The position numbers were made by a program, and so were the translations under genes. The notes beneath the pieces are model-generated. The model made no database searches and was not told where the DNA came from. It worked only from the letters and a program-made list of their open reading frames with translations. From contig PNLE01000021.1 of assembly GCA_013822855.1 (NCBI GenBank), positions 1 through 34,661 of the forward strand: DNA of 34,661 nucleotides, written 5' to 3'. Source of the DNA: Planctomyces sp. GTDB lineage: Bacteria > Planctomycetota > Planctomycetia > Planctomycetales > Planctomycetaceae. Of this stretch, positions 16,275-26,339 are shown in pieces. How positions within the stretch are numbered: position 1 is the stretch's first letter; each line of letters begins with the position of its first letter.

Positions 16275-18122
16275 TCATTTCGATCGCTGGCGGGCGGTGT
16301 TCATGACGTTGATGGCCTTCCGGAAAGCGGCTTTTCGTTCAGGCGTATCCAAGCGGTAGAGGAAGATCGAGTAGCCGATGCGCCCGTCGGGTTCCCATTC
16401 GCGGAAGGCCCAATAAGGGTCGTTTCCGGGAAGATACAGTCCCTGCAAGTGTGTGACAGAAATCGCCAGCAGGTCGTAGTCCTCGGGGGCGGATGTCAGG
16501 GCTGTCGTCAGGTCGCCGGGAACTCCATAAGCCGAGGGGATGGCTGTTCCGAAGTATTGGATCGCCGGTTTGGCGGGCTTGAGTCGTTCCAGTTCTCCAC
16601 GAAGGGCGGGGAGATCCTGCCCCCAGTCAATGTTGGAATCGACCAGCAGCTTCCAACCATTTTTCGGCCCGCCACTGAGCTGGTTGAAGTAGGATAGATA
16701 ATGAGGGCGGATCGCCTCGTGACTATAGAGTTGGCTGCCGATGAGCAGTACGAGGGGAATTGCCAACAGGGTGAAATGAACACCCCGCTTCCACAGTGAT
16801 TCAGCTATTCGGCCGTAGGCATCGAGGCCGAGTAAAAGGAGAATGGGGTAGAGGATCAGGATGTAGCGGTGTCCGATATTGATCCGCGCTGATAGCAGCA
16901 ACCCGCAAATAACGAACAGCGACAGCATCAGGCACTGACGATCAACGCCCGCATTTTTCCACGCCCTGACCGGGTGACGCAATGCCGCAAGTGAAAAGAG
17001 TACCAGTCCCAGGCCCAGAATGAGTTCGGCAGGAGTGCTCTTGAAGGCGAGGGTGCAGGGGAAATAGATCCTCCATCCCGTAAGGGATGTCCGGCCCATC
17101 AGGAAGCTGAAATGTCCGCCCTTGTTGTGCAGATATTGAAAGAGCACGCCGCCGACCGGTGATGGCCTCTTCCAGTGGCGATGGGCCTGATCCATGAACC
17201 AGTCGGCCCATGGCCCACGACCAAGTATCTCGACCCAGGGGGAGTCATTGGGCGTCTCGGCCAGTGGGACGTTTTTCAGCGGCCCGCTGAAGGTGAACCC
17301 GTGCATGGCCCACCAGAGAGGGAGAATGATCGCCAGCAGAAGTAGGTATCTGGGGATGGAACCTTTCAACCCCCGTAGGCATTGCGAGAACAATGTCTCC
17401 TGCCTCACGACCGAAGTTGATTCCAGGGATTCGGTGGTGGACTCAGGACGTCGTTGAATCGACTGCTGGAAGAACATCAGGCCGATCACGGGGAGGATGA
17501 ATACGCCGGAATACTTCGCCGAGAGACACGCCGAGACCGCCACCGCAAGAATGAGGAAACGCCCCCAGGTGGGAGACTTGAGGTAGTGTGCCAGGGAGAA
17601 AATGGCCAGCAGAGCAAACACCGCGAATCCCACATCGGTCGTCGCAAGGGCAGCATGGGCGTTGATCGTCGGTGACAACGCAGTCAGCAACACACCGCAC
17701 GAGGCGATCCACGGACCACGTTCACGGAACAGCCAGGCGAAAACCAAGACCAGCAGCGGCCAACCGATAAGAATAGTATTGAGTCGCCTCGGCCAGTGAA
17801 TGAGGTCTTTGTCAGTGGGCTGACCGTACCAGACTTCGGGGCGGTAGTCGTGAGGCTGGAAAATGAGTCCCGGCACGTAGGTCAGGATGACCGGGAGTGG
17901 AGCGACCCCTTCGGCGGGAAGCATCGGATCCACCATGCCGCTGGCGACGCTACGCAGTCCGCAATTGAGATAGAAAGTCTCATCGAAGGTCACGCTGGTC
18001 GACTGTTGCACCTCATGACAGGACCACAACAGGATCAACATCGCAAATAGCAGGGATGCGTACGACAGCCACCGCGTTCGCGTGGAGTACTGACGCTGTT
18101 CGAGACCGGAGTCGATCGACAT
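16275..18122 (-). CDS. Glycosyltransferase family 39-like membrane protein
   Basis: 615 residues with roughly ten to twelve membrane segments. Directly after the first membrane helix is the T-F-D-E-T-F-Y-L sequence. This acidic pair (Asp47-Glu48) in the first external loop is the hallmark of GT39/PMT and ArnT-type enzymes, which use lipid-linked sugars. A C-terminal soluble part contains D-S-N-I-D-W-G-Q-D-L-P, seen in many bacterial proteins of this class. It probably transfers a sugar from a polyprenyl carrier to proteins or glycans on the outer face of the membrane. The ATG at 18122 is preferred to an in-frame TTG at 18179. It begins 59 bases after the DUF1592-series gene on the same strand. 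Confidence 0.85.
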   Translation of the reverse strand: MSIDSGLEQRQYSTRTRWLSYASLLFAMLILLWSCHEVQQSTSVTFDETFYLNCGLRSVASGMVDPMLPAEGVAPLPVILTYVPGLIFQPHDYRPEVWYGQPTDKDLIHWPRRLNTILIGWPLLVLVFAWLFRERGPWIASCGVLLTALSPTINAHAALATTDVGFAVFALLAIFSLAHYLKSPTWGRFLILAVAVSACLSAKYSGVFILPVIGLMFFQQSIQRRPESTTESLESTSVVRQETLFSQCLRGLKGSIPRYLLLLAIILPLWWAMHGFTFSGPLKNVPLAETPNDSPWVEILGRGPWADWFMDQAHRHWKRPSPVGGVLFQYLHNKGGHFSFLMGRTSLTGWRIYFPCTLAFKSTPAELILGLGLVLFSLAALRHPVRAWKNAGVDRQCLMLSLFVICGLLLSARINIGHRYILILYPILLLLGLDAYGRIAESLWKRGVHFTLLAIPLVLLIGSQLYSHEAIRPHYLSYFNQLSGGPKNGWKLLVDSNIDWGQDLPALRGELERLKPAKPAIQYFGTAIPSAYGVPGDLTTALTSAPEDYDLLAISVTHLQGLYLPGNDPYWAFREWEPDGRIGYSIFLYRLDTPERKAAFRKAINVMNTARQRSK

Positions 18123-18181
18123 CGAGGAATTCGCTGACCTGAAAGAGTCGCAAATGTGATCGGGTTGAATGTGGTGCAAAT

Positions 18182-20761
18182 CTATTTCTTCAAGAACGCG
18201 TCATGCCCAGCGATCGTTTCGATCATCGCGCGGAGTGTGTGTCCCTGCTCACCCGCCGCCCGGGAGACCTGCCGGACGGTGGCCGTGTCGGACAAACCCA
18301 ACTCACGGCCCAGCGCGTAGGTCAACATCCGGTTCGCCAAGGCGTCGACGAACAGATGATCCCGAGCCAAGAGCGACTTTTGCAGTCCCGAGACACCAGT
18401 GAGCTTCGTGCCATCGGGCATCTGTGACGAGGCATCGATTAGCGGGTCGTTCCGCTGGACTCGACCTTGATAGCCGAAGCCTTCACGTTCCCGCCAGGCA
18501 CCGGCAGCATTGTAATTTTCCAGTGCGAAGCCGAGCGGATCGATCTTGTCGTGGCAGCGGGCGCATTGGGGCAATTCGCGGTGAATCTCCAATCGCTGGC
18601 GAACTGTCGCCTTGTCGATCCCCGGCACTTTCGGAGCAATTTCACCGGCATTCGCGACGGGCAGGCCGGGATCGGTTCCGAGGAGCGTCTTGAGAATCCA
18701 CGTTCCCCGCTTGACCGGCGATGTTCGCGTTCCATTGGAGGTGATGGTGAGGATGGAGGCTTGGGTGACAATGCCCCCCCGCGGCATCTCGTCACTGACA
18801 GGAACTTTCCGGAAGTGATCGCCGCGAACACCGTCGATGCCGTAGAAGCGGGCCAACCGCTCGTTGACGACGACAAAATCGGAGTCGATCATTCGGCGGA
18901 CATCGAGGTCGTGATCGAGGAACTCCTGGAAATAGGCGAGCGATTCGCCGACCATCGAGACTTCGAGATGACGGTCGTAATCCGGGTAGAGATCCTGGGC
19001 CGGAGGATTGGCTCCCACCTGCCGCAGACCCAGCCATTGCCCGGCGAAATTCCTGACAAAAGCCTCGCTCCGGGGATCTTTGAGCATCCGCCGTACCTGG
19101 CTTTGGAGCACGGTGGGTTGGGAGAGTTGGCGGGCATCGGCCAATGAGAAAAGCTCATCATCGGGCATGCTCGACCAGAGCCAGTAGGAGAGCCGGGTGG
19201 CGAGTTGATGGTCATCGAGGGCCACCGCCGGACTTTGAGCCGGTGGCTCGACGAAGTAGAGGAAATGGGGCGAAGTGAGGATCGATGTCAGCGGCTGTTT
19301 GAGAGCTTCCACAAAAGATTGCGAGACCCGGGCAGCCTTGAACTGTGAGACCTTGGTCTGGATTTCTTCGGTGGTGGGTGGCCGCCTGTAGGCCCGCCGC
19401 AGGAAACGGGTCAGGAGTTCACGGACGGCGGTCATCTCTTCGGTGGGGGCCGGGTTCTCGGGGCCGACGATCAAACGATGGCTCGGCGGCGGCCAGCTTT
19501 CATGGAGGGGGCCCTCGATCTCGAACCAGTCGATCATCAGCTCGGGTCGGGCGAATTTGTCGCCCGACTGCATCCAGAAATTTTCGAGTTCCTTGGGGAT
19601 CGAATAGGCGTATTCAAAGCCGATCCCGGCCGATTCCGTCGTCATGCGGGTGGTGAATTCCACGATCTGTGGCTGATCCCTCGTCCCTTCGATATCGAAC
19701 TCCGCGATGGTGCGGGGCTGCGATCCCAGTTGAACGTTCAGCTTGGCCCGCACCGGCCCGTAATCATAAATGCGGGCGGATTGAAAGTGCTGGAGATCTC
19801 GCTCGAATTGTTCGTCGTGATACCTTTTTCCCTTGGGATTCTGGGCCATTTGTTCGTCGCGCCGCTTGGTCAACGCCGCCCGTGCAGACTCCACGACATC
19901 TTCACGCGTGGGACGCGTCCCGGCGACCCGGGCACGGATCCGGTACAGACCCGCCGTCGGCACGCGGAAGTCGCGGGCACCGACCCCCTTGTCCCATGAA
20001 TTGTGATGAACGACGACCCAGTCCCCTTCCTGCCGATTGTTGCCGCCGTTGACGATGGGGTTGTTTTTGGCATCGAGCCGCAGGCGGGTGCGATCGGCGG
20101 GGCCGACTTGTGGGTCGAACTTCCAGGCGATGGTGGCGGGCTGCTCGCCTTCGACCAGCGCGCGATCCAGAATCTGCCGCGCTGCCGCAAGATAGAGTTC
20201 GATATGCAGGGGAGAGATCGTCAGGGCACTGCCGTTGTTGTCGAATCCGCCCGAGGCGGGATCTTCGGGAAAGCCCGAAACATCGAAGTCGATTCCCGTC
20301 AGATCACGGATGGTGCGGCGGTACTCGTCGCGGGTCATGCGGCGGATGACATTGGTCTGCTCCCGCGAAACCTGCTCGGCCCGCACGGCTTGAGCCGTGA
20401 TCCAATCGACGATCTTCGCGACCTCCGCCGGTGAGGGTTGCGGGCTCTCCTTCGGAGGCATTTCGTGGGAGTTGAGGACATTGACCACCTCGCGCCAGCG
20501 ACTCTTCGCCACGGGGTCGGTGAACGCGTTTCTCAGCTGGCTGGCTTCGACGCTGAACTCCCCTTCGGGCTTGGGGCTCAGATGGCAGTCGCCGCAATAG
20601 GTCTTCAGGAAGGGAGCCACATCGCGCTGATATCCCTGCGCGTCAGCCACCAGTTCTCCAGTGGAACGATCGTCGCCCAGAGTGACTGCGCCGTGGGCTA
20701 AAAAGATAGTCAGGAAAATCGCAGCGTTGAGTGGAAAAGCTTGTCGGGAAACTTGCGTCAT
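18182..20761 (-). CDS. DUF1592-series planctomycete cytochrome-like protein
   Basis: 859 residues, exported (signal sequence about 1-30). The N-terminal cytochrome-like domain has C56-G-D-C59-H60, a c-type heme motif. Then, in order: DUF1587 (about 140-200, R-M-T-R-D-E-Y-R-R-T-I-R-D-L-T-G-I), a beta-rich insert (about 220-430), DUF1595 (about 460-515), DUF1592 (about 530-660), DUF1588 with a second C-x2-C-H (C-A-R-C-H-D-K-I-D-P-L-G-F-A-L-E-N-Y) and DUF1585 at the C-terminus. These domains are almost specific to planctomycetes and relatives, and their biochemical role is not established. The usual DUF1552 partner gene does not follow; a GT39 gene does. The start at 20761 gives the cleanest signal peptide; an ATG at 20827 in the same frame is possible. 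Confidence 0.92.
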   Translation of the reverse strand: MTQVSRQAFPLNAAIFLTIFLAHGAVTLGDDRSTGELVADAQGYQRDVAPFLKTYCGDCHLSPKPEGEFSVEASQLRNAFTDPVAKSRWREVVNVLNSHEMPPKESPQPSPAEVAKIVDWITAQAVRAEQVSREQTNVIRRMTRDEYRRTIRDLTGIDFDVSGFPEDPASGGFDNNGSALTISPLHIELYLAAARQILDRALVEGEQPATIAWKFDPQVGPADRTRLRLDAKNNPIVNGGNNRQEGDWVVVHHNSWDKGVGARDFRVPTAGLYRIRARVAGTRPTREDVVESARAALTKRRDEQMAQNPKGKRYHDEQFERDLQHFQSARIYDYGPVRAKLNVQLGSQPRTIAEFDIEGTRDQPQIVEFTTRMTTESAGIGFEYAYSIPKELENFWMQSGDKFARPELMIDWFEIEGPLHESWPPPSHRLIVGPENPAPTEEMTAVRELLTRFLRRAYRRPPTTEEIQTKVSQFKAARVSQSFVEALKQPLTSILTSPHFLYFVEPPAQSPAVALDDHQLATRLSYWLWSSMPDDELFSLADARQLSQPTVLQSQVRRMLKDPRSEAFVRNFAGQWLGLRQVGANPPAQDLYPDYDRHLEVSMVGESLAYFQEFLDHDLDVRRMIDSDFVVVNERLARFYGIDGVRGDHFRKVPVSDEMPRGGIVTQASILTITSNGTRTSPVKRGTWILKTLLGTDPGLPVANAGEIAPKVPGIDKATVRQRLEIHRELPQCARCHDKIDPLGFALENYNAAGAWREREGFGYQGRVQRNDPLIDASSQMPDGTKLTGVSGLQKSLLARDHLFVDALANRMLTYALGRELGLSDTATVRQVSRAAGEQGHTLRAMIETIAGHDAFLKK

Positions 20762-20933
20762 GGTGGATGCAGGCCTGTCGGTCAAGGCGTGAGCGGCTCT
20801 CAATGACCCCTCGGGGCGCAGCTCCATGTTATACTCTTGAATCCTGGTGAACGGCAGGCGACTTCCGCATCTCCGGCCTCTTTCCGTACGAACAAAACGT
20901 CGACGATGCCATCAATTGCCGAGTGGAAGCGAT

Positions 20934-22088
20934 ATGTCGAAACCGTCTGCAAACAATCTTCACTCATCTGTCTCCCAGAACTCTCCAGGGCCCTCGAACG
21001 GAGTTCGATGGATCACTCTGGTGCTGCTCGCAGCTGTCGGTCTGGGGACCGGCATCGCTTTCAGCCGGATGGTCGGCTGGATGAAAACCGGTGGCACCAG
21101 CGCGAGCGGCGTGATGCTGTCAGGACCGCCAGCGGGAGCCGTGACACCGACGGGCATGGTCTGGATTCCCGGTGGTGAATTCCGGATGGGATCGAATGAC
21201 GCACTCAGCTGGAGTGATGAGAAGCCGCCACACCAGGTCTTCGTCGATGGCTTCTGGCTCGACGAGCACGAAGTGACGAACCGGCAATTCGCGGAGTTCA
21301 TCCAGGCGACGAATTATGTGACAACGGCGGAGAAAGCCCCCACGGTCGAGGAAATCCTGGCCAATTCTCCACCGGGAACGCCCGCACCACCCGCCGAAGT
21401 GCTGGTGCCAGGGTCATTGGTCTTCACACCTCCCGAGCATGCGGTCCCCCTGGATAATGTAGCCCAATGGTGGGTCTGGACACCCGGCGCCGATTGGAAG
21501 CGTCCCGAAGGACCGGGATCGAACATCGATGATCGGCTCGATCACCCGGTGGTGCATGTCTCGTGGGATGATGCGGCCGCGTTCGCAAAATGGGCTGGCA
21601 AACGACTTCCCACCGAAGCCGAATGGGAACGTGCGTCGCGAGGGGGACTGGATGGAAAACAGTTCGTGTGGGGGGATGCCCCGCCGAGTGAAACCTCTCC
21701 CCAGGCGAACCTGTGGAACGGCCAGTTCCCGCACAAGAACACGCTGGCGGATGGTCATCTGCGAACGGCCCCGGTGAAGTCTTATCCGCCGAACGGCTTC
21801 GGCCTCTACGACACCTCGGGCAATGTCTGGGAGTGGTGCCAGGATTGGTACGACCGGGAGCTGTATGCGAAACGTCCGAAATTGGCGGTGACCCCGAACC
21901 CCCAGGGGCCGGAGCGGAGCCACGATCCCACACAGCCTTACCAGCAGCTTCGCAGTCAGCGGGGTGGCTCATTTTTGTGCAACGACAGCTATTGCTCGCG
22001 GTATCGCCCCAGCGCCCGTCACGGGTGCAGTCCCGATACGGGGATGTCCCATGTCGGCTTCCGCTGTGCCAAGTCGGTGACTCCATGA
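20934..22088 (+). CDS. Membrane-anchored formylglycine-generating enzyme
   Basis: 384 residues. One N-terminal membrane helix (about 24-48) anchors a periplasmic FGE/SUMF1-type catalytic domain that begins at [13 protein letters not shown] (74-86). Both active-site cysteines are present: Cys349 and Cys354 in [15 protein letters not shown]. The following [10 protein letters not shown] and G-F-R-C are also as in true FGE. The enzyme oxidises a Cys in sulfatases to formylglycine and is known to use Cu(I) and oxygen. It is therefore likely to be a genuine sulfatase activator, unlike the many FGE-like proteins without these cysteines. The ATG at 20934 has GGAAG upstream; an in-frame GTG at 20847 is less likely. 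Its stop overlaps the start of the metal ATPase gene. Confidence 0.9.
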   Translation: MSKPSANNLHSSVSQNSPGPSNGVRWITLVLLAAVGLGTGIAFSRMVGWMKTGGTSASGVMLSGPPAGAVTPTGMVWIPGGEFRMGSNDALSWSDEKPPHQVFVDGFWLDEHEVTNRQFAEFIQATNYVTTAEKAPTVEEILANSPPGTPAPPAEVLVPGSLVFTPPEHAVPLDNVAQWWVWTPGADWKRPEGPGSNIDDRLDHPVVHVSWDDAAAFAKWAGKRLPTEAEWERASRGGLDGKQFVWGDAPPSETSPQANLWNGQFPHKNTLADGHLRTAPVKSYPPNGFGLYDTSGNVWEWCQDWYDRELYAKRPKLAVTPNPQGPERSHDPTQPYQQLRSQRGGSFLCNDSYCSRYRPSARHGCSPDTGMSHVGFRCAKSVTP

Positions 22089-24013
22089 GCCTCCACGCCT
22101 GCGATCCGAAGTTGATGGCGGCACCTCCCTGGTTGACCGAAGGGAGGATCCAGACTTCGGTCGCCGGGCTGGCCATCGTGGCCATGATCCTCGCGGGAGT
22201 GATCGCCTTCGCTTCTGGAAACCCGGTGGTCTTTCGCGACGTTCGCGCTGCGGAACTTCCCCTCTTGACGGCTCTGCTCTTCGGCGGTGGCTACCTCGTT
22301 GTGGGCCTATTGGGAAACCTGTTTCGCGGGGAATTTGGTTCCGATCTGCTGGCGGGGATTTCGATCGTCACTTCGATCCTGCTGGGGGAGTACCTCGCGG
22401 GGACGCTCGTCGTGCTGATGCTTTCCGGCGGTGAGGCGCTGGAGGCGTATGCTGTGCGGAGGGCATCATCAGCACTGAATGCGTTGGCCAAACGGATGCC
22501 GACCGTCGCCCATCGCTCCGTGGGAGGTCAGTTGGCGGATGTGGCACTCGAACAGGTCGCGATCGGCGATTCGCTGGTGATCTTCCCGCATGAAACCTGC
22601 CCCACCGATGGCACGGTCACCGAAGGGAAGGGGACGATGGATGAATCGTTCCTCACTGGCGAGCCTTACCTGCTTCCCAAAGCCGTGGGGGCGAATGTCC
22701 TGTCCGGGGCCATCAACGGGGAGTCGGCCCTGACGATTCGCGTTGACAAGCCGGCCAGCGATTCCCGGCACGCGAAGATCATGGAGGTCATGCGCGTCTC
22801 CGAGCAGCGGAGGCCACGCCTGCGCCGCCTGGGAGATCAACTGGGGGCGTGGTACACGCCGCTGGCGGTGCTGATTGGCATCGCCGCGTGGGCGATCAGC
22901 GGGGAAGCCGTCCGCTTTCTGGCGGTGTTGGTGGTCGCCACGCCTTGCCCGCTGCTGATCGCCATTCCCGTGGCGATCATCGGTGCGGTTTCGCTCTCCG
23001 CCCGCAAGGGGATTGTCATCAAGGATCCGGCCGTCCTCGAGACGGTGACGGAGTGCCGGGTGGGAATCTTCGACAAAACGGGAACTCTCACCTACGGCCG
23101 TCCCGCGATGGTGGAATTATTGCCCCTACCAGGTTTTGAACGGAACGAAGTCCTTCAGCTCTCGGCAACGTTGGAGCAATACTCGCGTCATCCCCTGGCC
23201 ACGCCGTTTCTCGAAGCGATCCAAGCGGCCAAGCTACCACTACTGGAAGTGGCGAATGTGGCGGAGCTGCCAGGGCAGGGGCTGACAGGAGTCGTGCAGG
23301 GCCGGCAGGTGGCGATCACCGGCCGATCGAAGCTGCTACGGAACCAGCCCGAATTGGCCGAGAATTTGCCGCCCACCCAGGGAGGGCTGGAGTGCATCAT
23401 CTTGGTCGATGGACGGCTCGCAGGGGTGACCAGCTTCCGTGATCGGCCTCGGGACGACGGCAAGCGGTTCATCGATCATCTGCGGACACGTCACGGCTTC
23501 CAGCGGGTGATGATTGTTTCCGGCGACCGCGAGAGCGAAGTGAAGTATCTCGCCGAATCGGTGGGGATCACCGAAATCTACGCCGATCAAACGCCCGAAC
23601 AGAAAGTCGCCATTGTTCGGAAAGAAACCCAACAGGCGAGAACCTTGTACGTGGGAGACGGAATCAACGACGCCCCCGCGCTACTGGAAGCCACAGTGGG
23701 ACTCGCGTTCGGTCGCGGGAGCGATGTGACCGCCGAAGCCGCCGGGGCGGTGGTGCTGGATGGGAACCTCAAACGCGTTGACGAGTTTCTGCACATCAGC
23801 CGCAGGTTGCGTTCGATCGCCCTGCAGAGTGCCGTCGGCGGGATCGTGCTGAGTCTGGCGGGGATGGGCTTTGCCGCTGCCGGCTATCTGCCCCCGGTGC
23901 TGGGGGCCGTGCTGCAAGAAGTGATCGATGTGGCTGCCGTGCTCAACGCCCTCCGCATGGGCTTCCCGCGCGGCGATCTCATCGACTACGACGCCACAGG
24001 GACGATTGGTTGA
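22085..24013 (+). CDS. P1B-type heavy-metal-transporting ATPase (TPCPL motif)
   Basis: 642 residues. The ATG overlaps the FGE stop (ATGA), so translation is probably coupled. The order is membrane helices (about 25-110), actuator domain with D-E-S-F-L-T-G-E-P (TGE 191-193), a metal-site helix with T-P-C-P-L (286-290), phosphorylation motif D330-K-T-G-T, His-Pro 369-370 (diagnostic for P1B pumps), then G-D-G-I-N-D near 523-528 and two final helices. There is no N-terminal HMA domain. The metal helix has TPC rather than the CPC of Cu/Zn/Cd pumps, so the metal cannot be named with certainty. The frame runs upstream into the FGE gene, but that part translates as an FGE shadow. Confidence 0.92.
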   Translation: MSLHACDPKLMAAPPWLTEGRIQTSVAGLAIVAMILAGVIAFASGNPVVFRDVRAAELPLLTALLFGGGYLVVGLLGNLFRGEFGSDLLAGISIVTSILLGEYLAGTLVVLMLSGGEALEAYAVRRASSALNALAKRMPTVAHRSVGGQLADVALEQVAIGDSLVIFPHETCPTDGTVTEGKGTMDESFLTGEPYLLPKAVGANVLSGAINGESALTIRVDKPASDSRHAKIMEVMRVSEQRRPRLRRLGDQLGAWYTPLAVLIGIAAWAISGEAVRFLAVLVVATPCPLLIAIPVAIIGAVSLSARKGIVIKDPAVLETVTECRVGIFDKTGTLTYGRPAMVELLPLPGFERNEVLQLSATLEQYSRHPLATPFLEAIQAAKLPLLEVANVAELPGQGLTGVVQGRQVAITGRSKLLRNQPELAENLPPTQGGLECIILVDGRLAGVTSFRDRPRDDGKRFIDHLRTRHGFQRVMIVSGDRESEVKYLAESVGITEIYADQTPEQKVAIVRKETQQARTLYVGDGINDAPALLEATVGLAFGRGSDVTAEAAGAVVLDGNLKRVDEFLHISRRLRSIALQSAVGGIVLSLAGMGFAAAGYLPPVLGAVLQEVIDVAAVLNALRMGFPRGDLIDYDATGTIG

Positions 24014-24064
24014 TGCGGAGAGTTTGTCCTGCAAGAAGCCACGGTGAGGTTCGACTCGCACCCA

Positions 24065-25426
24065 CTACCGCACGCGGGTCTTGAAGGTGATCACACCGCC
24101 AGTCTTCGCTTCCAGGGGTGCATCGAGTTCCCAGATGAGGATCTCGCTACCCAGGCCGTTGGGTGTCACGATGAGCTGCCCCGGCAAGGTGCAGGTGGCA
24201 CTGTCGGGCACATAGGCCAGACGGGGAGTCAGGTTGTCGATCAGGCGGACACCCGACACCGAGTTCGGGCCGATGTTGTCGAACCGGATGACGAACTCGA
24301 CGATGTCGCCGCTGATGGCTTCCTGCTTGTCGGCCAGCTTCACCACCCGCAGTTCACCGGGAGCCGCATTCTTGGCGTCGTCGATGAGGGTGATCACCGC
24401 GGCATGGACGTCGCTCCGGCCTTCGATGGGCACTTCCAACTTGGCGGCAATGATCGGGGACTGCTCGCGGCTCCACGCCATGGAAGCCTGGATCCCTTCC
24501 TGAATGACGGCCAGATCCCGCACATCGATCATGCCCGTGCGGAAGAAGCCGATGTCCTGGAAGGCGTTGATCAGCTTTTCGTGGGCCGCCAGTCGTGTGA
24601 TCTGCGCGAAGTCGCTCTGGCCGGAGGTCGATTCGAGGCCGCTCGAACGCGACCGCATCCGTAGGCCGCCCGTCGGCGTCTGCTGGGCCGATTGGTCGAT
24701 TTTCGTTTGAGCCCGGACACTGCGATTGCCCGAAGAACCCGCGACGTTCGCCAGCTCGCTGACGGCTTCACCCACGGCGGGAACACTGACGGATCGGACA
24801 GCGGCGAATCGCGGGGCATAGACGCAGACACGGCTCGACGGTTTCACGCGTTCCTTGCCGGTGTGGTCGACGAACTCGGCGACGGTGTCTTCCGTTTCCA
24901 GGCCGCGAAGTCCGATCGAGTCGTAGTGAATGGGGAGGCCGCGGTCGCCGCCGTCGCAGATGTACTCATCGGGAAAGTTCTTGCGGCATTCCATCGAGTA
25001 GCATTCGGCGATCGTGAAGCCCTGCGCGAAGGGATGGGGGCAAACGGCGGGATCGGGACAGCCCGCGACAATCCGGCGATCCGGCGGGCAGACTTCAATC
25101 TTCATACCGGTGGGAAGAGCGGTGACTTCCGGCGAGTAGGCGGCTGGTTGGATGGCCTGGCTGGCTGAACGACTGCCCGAGCCCAGACGAACGCGACCGC
25201 CCGCTTGCGCTGCGGGTGCTGTTCCATCGGCTGGGAAATCGGGAGCTTGACCACGAACGGTTAGCTCTTCGTTGACGAGAATGAGGTACGCGGGAGGCTC
25301 GGAGATCTGCCGCATGGCCGTCACGGCCCGCTGGGTCGTGCAACCGGAAAGCGACACGCCACCCAGCAGCAACCCGCAAAGGGCCAGACGCTGAATGTTT
25401 GCGGCTGTGGAGATGATTCGAGTCAT
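24065..25426 (-). CDS. DUF11-domain lipoprotein, cysteine-rich
   Basis: 453 residues. Lipoprotein signal with lipobox L-S-G-C (Cys29). The mature N-terminus includes Y-L-I-L-V-N-E-E-L-T-V. A Cys-rich stretch (about 110-170) has at least seven Cys in short spacing (V-C-P-P-D, A-G-C-P-D-P-A-V-C-P-H-P, E-C-Y-S-M-E-C). The C-terminal 110 residues are a DUF11/OmcB-type beta domain: G-D-I-V-E-F-V-I-R-F-D-N-I-G, then V-R-L-I-D-N-L-T-P-R-L-A-Y-V-P-D-S-A. This domain is common in bacterial cell-surface proteins. It is the last gene of the 27806-24065 surface cluster, 61 bases after the preceding gene. GAGG lies about 8 bases before the ATG at 25426. An in-frame upstream extension to 25510 would place the lipobox too far in. 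Confidence 0.85.
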   Translation of the reverse strand: MTRIISTAANIQRLALCGLLLGGVSLSGCTTQRAVTAMRQISEPPAYLILVNEELTVRGQAPDFPADGTAPAAQAGGRVRLGSGSRSASQAIQPAAYSPEVTALPTGMKIEVCPPDRRIVAGCPDPAVCPHPFAQGFTIAECYSMECRKNFPDEYICDGGDRGLPIHYDSIGLRGLETEDTVAEFVDHTGKERVKPSSRVCVYAPRFAAVRSVSVPAVGEAVSELANVAGSSGNRSVRAQTKIDQSAQQTPTGGLRMRSRSSGLESTSGQSDFAQITRLAAHEKLINAFQDIGFFRTGMIDVRDLAVIQEGIQASMAWSREQSPIIAAKLEVPIEGRSDVHAAVITLIDDAKNAAPGELRVVKLADKQEAISGDIVEFVIRFDNIGPNSVSGVRLIDNLTPRLAYVPDSATCTLPGQLIVTPNGLGSEILIWELDAPLEAKTGGVITFKTRVR

Positions 25427-25487
25427 CGGAGCGACCTCATTCAGGAAGCAGAGGCAATTCGGAAGAGCTGAAACCCGGTGAAACAAA

Positions 25488-26339
25488 TCACGGCTGGAAG
25501 AGAGCCTCAACGGTGACCTTCGAGACAGGTTTGATGGCGGGCGCCGCCGGTGAGAACCGGGCCTGGGGAACGTCGTTCGTCACCGGCTCGGCTGGCTTGA
25601 TTTCCGCAGGCTTGTTGGCGGGCCATTGAACCGGCGGGCAGGGGCCGAAGAACGAGGGATCGTACGGGTTGTGGGGATCCGGTGTGCGACCGCCCAGGCG
25701 GATGATCGCCACGGGACGACCCAGCAGATCGGCCTCGGCCAGTGCGTTCTGATGCGGCGGAACGTCGGTCTCCCGCAAGTCGGCGTCGAGCACCGCCAGC
25801 GGGATGCGATCGGGTTGTTCCAGATAGACGACCTTGGTAACGAGTCGGCCCTGCGCTGCGAATTCGAAGTCTTCCTCGCTGAACTGGACTTCCACAGGGA
25901 AGCGGTCGGCGAGACCTTCCGGTGGATGGAGCCGGTCGATCAGTTCGATCGAAGGGTAGAACTCTTGGTTGGGAAACTCGGGAAGTCCCGTCAGACGAAC
26001 GCGATAGGTTTGCCCGACGAGGAGCGAGGCTTGGCCTGGAGCGGGAACAGCGACTGCGCGGTTGGGGGCCCCATCGAAGAACTCGACTTGCCCTGTGCTC
26101 GGCAGCGTCACCCGCACGGGTTGGAAGTAGGCGGGATGAGCTTTCCCAACAGCGGTCGCCCAGGCGGCGGCCGTTCCGGGAGCCGTCATGTGATTCAATG
26201 GAAAGTGGCGTCCACCCGTGGTGGGATATTGCTGGGCCAGGGCCGGTGCGTTCAGGCAGCAGACGATCAGCAAGCTGAGTCCGCCAAGGGAGACGTGACC
26301 GGAGACGGGGGAGAATGCCTGGGGGGCATGGCATCGCAT
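25488..26339 (-). CDS. Exported surface-type protein, paralog of the upstream lipoprotein
   Basis: 283 residues with a signal peptide (about 15-36, ending A-L-A). The central 130 residues align by eye with the lipoprotein encoded just upstream (26493-27806). Matching blocks are T-Y-R-V-R-L-T-G-L-P with [17 protein letters not shown] with L-Y-P-T-L-Q-I, V-T-K-V-V-Y-L with V-T-K-V-I-Y-L, and V-A-I-I-R-L-G-G with M-A-I-L-R-L-G-N. The two are therefore paralogs. The function is unknown; an envelope or surface structural role is inferred from export and from the DUF11 neighbour. The start at 26339 has no standard ribosome binding site, but AGAGAG sits 9 bases upstream within a repeat (see the leader feature). 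An in-frame GTG at 26405 is an alternative. Confidence 0.8.
   Translation of the reverse strand: MRCHAPQAFSPVSGHVSLGGLSLLIVCCLNAPALAQQYPTTGGRHFPLNHMTAPGTAAAWATAVGKAHPAYFQPVRVTLPSTGQVEFFDGAPNRAVAVPAPGQASLLVGQTYRVRLTGLPEFPNQEFYPSIELIDRLHPPEGLADRFPVEVQFSEEDFEFAAQGRLVTKVVYLEQPDRIPLAVLDADLRETDVPPHQNALAEADLLGRPVAIIRLGGRTPDPHNPYDPSFFGPCPPVQWPANKPAEIKPAEPVTNDVPQARFSPAAPAIKPVSKVTVEALFQP

Noticed and set aside
21713-22084. N-terminal extension of the metal ATPase frame
   Set aside because: It overlaps the FGE gene in another frame and shows no membrane or metal-binding motif; the ATG at 22085 overlaps the FGE stop as coupled genes do.
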